From Nymphaea colorata (lineage: Eukaryota > Streptophyta > Magnoliopsida > Nymphaeales > Nymphaeaceae): a stretch of 64,000 bases of DNA. Under the pieces are notes generated by a model that worked only from the letters and a program-made list of their open reading frames with translations, searched no databases and was not told the DNA's origin. The stretch spans positions 1,647,503 to 1,711,502 of the forward strand of contig NC_045143.1 of the NCBI RefSeq assembly GCF_008831285.2. The letters run 5' to 3'. Position numbers and translations under genes: made by a program. This document shows positions 62,146 through 64,000 of the stretch, piece by piece. Each line of letters begins with the position of its first letter. The stretch's first letter is position 1.

Positions 62146-63142
62146 CTTCTTCCTCAGAGGAAGAGGAAGAGAAAGAGGGAGAAGCCACGGCACGCCTGCT
62201 TCTCAGAAGAAGAGGGACGCCCCGCTACTTATAATGCAGACGTCCGGGCAGAATCTTGCATCTTAACAATTTTGTTGTTCATCGCTTCATTTTCTTCGGA
62301 GAAAACGTTTCACTTAGGTCCCATCCTGTTGACCATAATTCGAAAAGTTACCTTAATTTTCTGGTCTTCTCTACATAAACGCCTCTTGAAAAGGCTTAAG
62401 TTCAAACGTTATTATGCTTTCATCCCCTATATGGGTTGCATTTGGATGACATTCTTAAAGAATATAGTTTTGTGAAAACCAAACTTTATAGAAACCTAGA
62501 ATTTTAGCGCATTTTGAAACTTGGTTTATGTATTTAGGTCACAAGAACAAAACGACATTTTATGATCACTCCCTTGTGACAAACATTGTTAGGTTAAAAC
62601 TAAAATTTTTATAAACCTGGTTTGATTATTATCCAAACACATCCTAAACGCTATTTTAAAATATTTTGCTTCTAAAATGCCATTTAAGGGTGTCACCCAA
62701 GTTTTCACACGGCCCTAAACTTTTACATCAAAGCAAAGCCGCCAATGATTTTTTTTTTTAGAAACTGATAAATGTGTTAGCTAGAGTTGTGAGGTGATGC
62801 CGTAAATCTATAATGGTAGTGGGTCCTTGTTTGACAAATGTACTAAAAATGCATTAGACTAGAGAAAAAAAAAAGGTAACTCGTTGGAAACTATTGTTAT
62901 GATTATGATTTTTACCGCCTTTCAAGAACCGTCATTTACGACTATCTTGGTAAAAATCCGGTGATATAATTAAACACGGATCATTAGTTAATGAATCATG
63001 AAGAATCCATATATGATGATCAATCTTACTGAAACAAGAAACAAAACTCTACTGGAAACTTAATTTGCAAGAAATGCCAACTTAATTTGAGTGAGTGCTC
63101 ATGAAAGAAAGGTTCATATGTCCAACTTAACATAGCCGCCTT

Positions 63143-63189
<47 letters not shown>

Positions 63190-64000
63190 GTCCGTTGGTG
63201 TGCAGCCAATTGTGTGGAATGCTTTGGATTCTCGAACATTTTCGTCAGACAATGGACGGTCCGTGTTGTGTTTCAACTTTCCACTGCGGCGTCTTCACTG
63301 TCAACCAGTTATGGGTGTTAGATACCAAATTTGATTCGAATCTAAATAATACAACATAGGGGACGAAGAACATTTAATAAAAAAACATACTCTGATCTAT
63401 TTGAGCTGCAGTGGAATAATATAATGCAGAAAGCGGTCCATTTATGCCTTTATAGTATGATTGTGCTTCCATTTAGGCTAATACATAGATCATTTACTCT
63501 AACTTTCTTGGTAGTCCAAACAGTCCTCGTAGTTTCCAATATAACTTTTGTGACAGTTACTGTACAAAAGTTCTTTTGTTTTCAGAAGAATTTTAGGTAG
63601 AAACATGCATCATTCTAAGAGGAACACCGAATGGCTCTGCAACTCTAAGAAGCATATTTCTTCAAATGATGGCTGGCTAGCTGGCTTGTACTGGGAATCT
63701 AAGAAGAGCTTAGCCAATTGGCCTCTGAGAGCATATGTACCAGCAGCCTTCATATGAGGACTTGCAAGAGACAATCAAGAGGCAGGAGAGCAGGTTGCAT
63801 GCTGCAGGGGACGAATCAATTAAGTAGTCTGAGGATGCCGGACAGCAGTGGCAGTGCTCATGAAGCTGATCCCATGCACGTGCTTTTCTTTGTTTTTAAA
63901 TGCAATAATTTTTTAAAAGCGATCTGTAGTTCCACCAAAAAGTTTCATAAAAGATAAAATGGCATAGAAATTTAAAGGTCCTGCTACTCTTAAGTGAAAT
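62146..64000. other. Intergenic region upstream of the TPR gene
   Basis: Contains the TPR promoter side (62146-62300), AT-rich unique sequence and a long (GA)n microsatellite at 63146-63184. No conserved exon was found on either strand. The open frame at 63718-63957 has no resemblance to known proteins. Confidence 0.6.
63146..63184. repeat. (GA)n microsatellite
   Basis: About 19 GA units upstream of the TPR gene. GAGA tracts can bind BPC-type factors in plants, but no target is shown here. Confidence 0.95.

Noticed and set aside
61555-62475. Plus-strand open frames of 192 and 306 codons
   Set aside because: They are antisense to the GC-rich, low-complexity first exon of the TPR gene; the minus frame has the TPR family sequence and working splice sites.

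Overview
This is a nuclear plant (angiosperm) genome window. The evidence is six multi-exon genes of plant families with GT-AG introns of up to about 2 kb, AT-rich intergenic DNA full of small transposon relics, and many long (TA)n, (GA)n and (TG)n microsatellites. No bacterial, viral, organellar, rRNA, tRNA or CRISPR feature was found. The species cannot be fixed from sequence alone. The exon models below were joined by hand from splice sites and protein similarity, and each sums to an uninterrupted frame. UTR limits are estimates.

Layout. 1-1980: promoter side of a LURP-one-related (LOR) gene. 1981-2968 (+): LOR protein, 2 exons. 4024-14594 (-): NOT2/VIP2, the CCR4-NOT scaffold subunit, 13 exons, 682 aa. 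14595-18604: intergenic, with the NUP1 3' UTR. 18605-30323 (-): FG nucleoporin NUP1/NUP136, 9 coding exons, 1017 aa, with one GC-AG intron. 30324-37900: gene-poor transposon debris, including an intact hAT-type MITE with its target duplication and a triplicated unit ending in DIDLNLP-like tails. 37930-41650 and 42076-46330: a direct segmental duplication. Each copy carries a palindromic (foldback) block followed by the 5' part of an APX6-type ascorbate peroxidase gene. The first copy is a frameshifted, truncated pseudogene. The second continues into the complete APX6 gene (44967-49792, 10 exons, 353 aa). 53347-58041 (+): a TPX2/KLEEK-domain WVD2-like microtubule protein. 60436-62145 (-): a TPR protein. 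62146-64000: no gene seen.

The genes are unrelated housekeeping functions: mRNA deadenylation and transcription, nuclear pore basket, peroxide detoxification, cortical microtubules, and a TPR protein. The order APX6, WDL, TPR appears to match Arabidopsis At4g32320, At4g32330 and At4g32340, so this block looks like ancient conserved microsynteny. I see no convincing undescribed biological system. The most interesting signals are the APX6 partial duplication with its foldback blocks, the repeated LNLP tails, the GC-AG intron, and in-frame tandem duplications inside the NUP1 and TPR coding exons.
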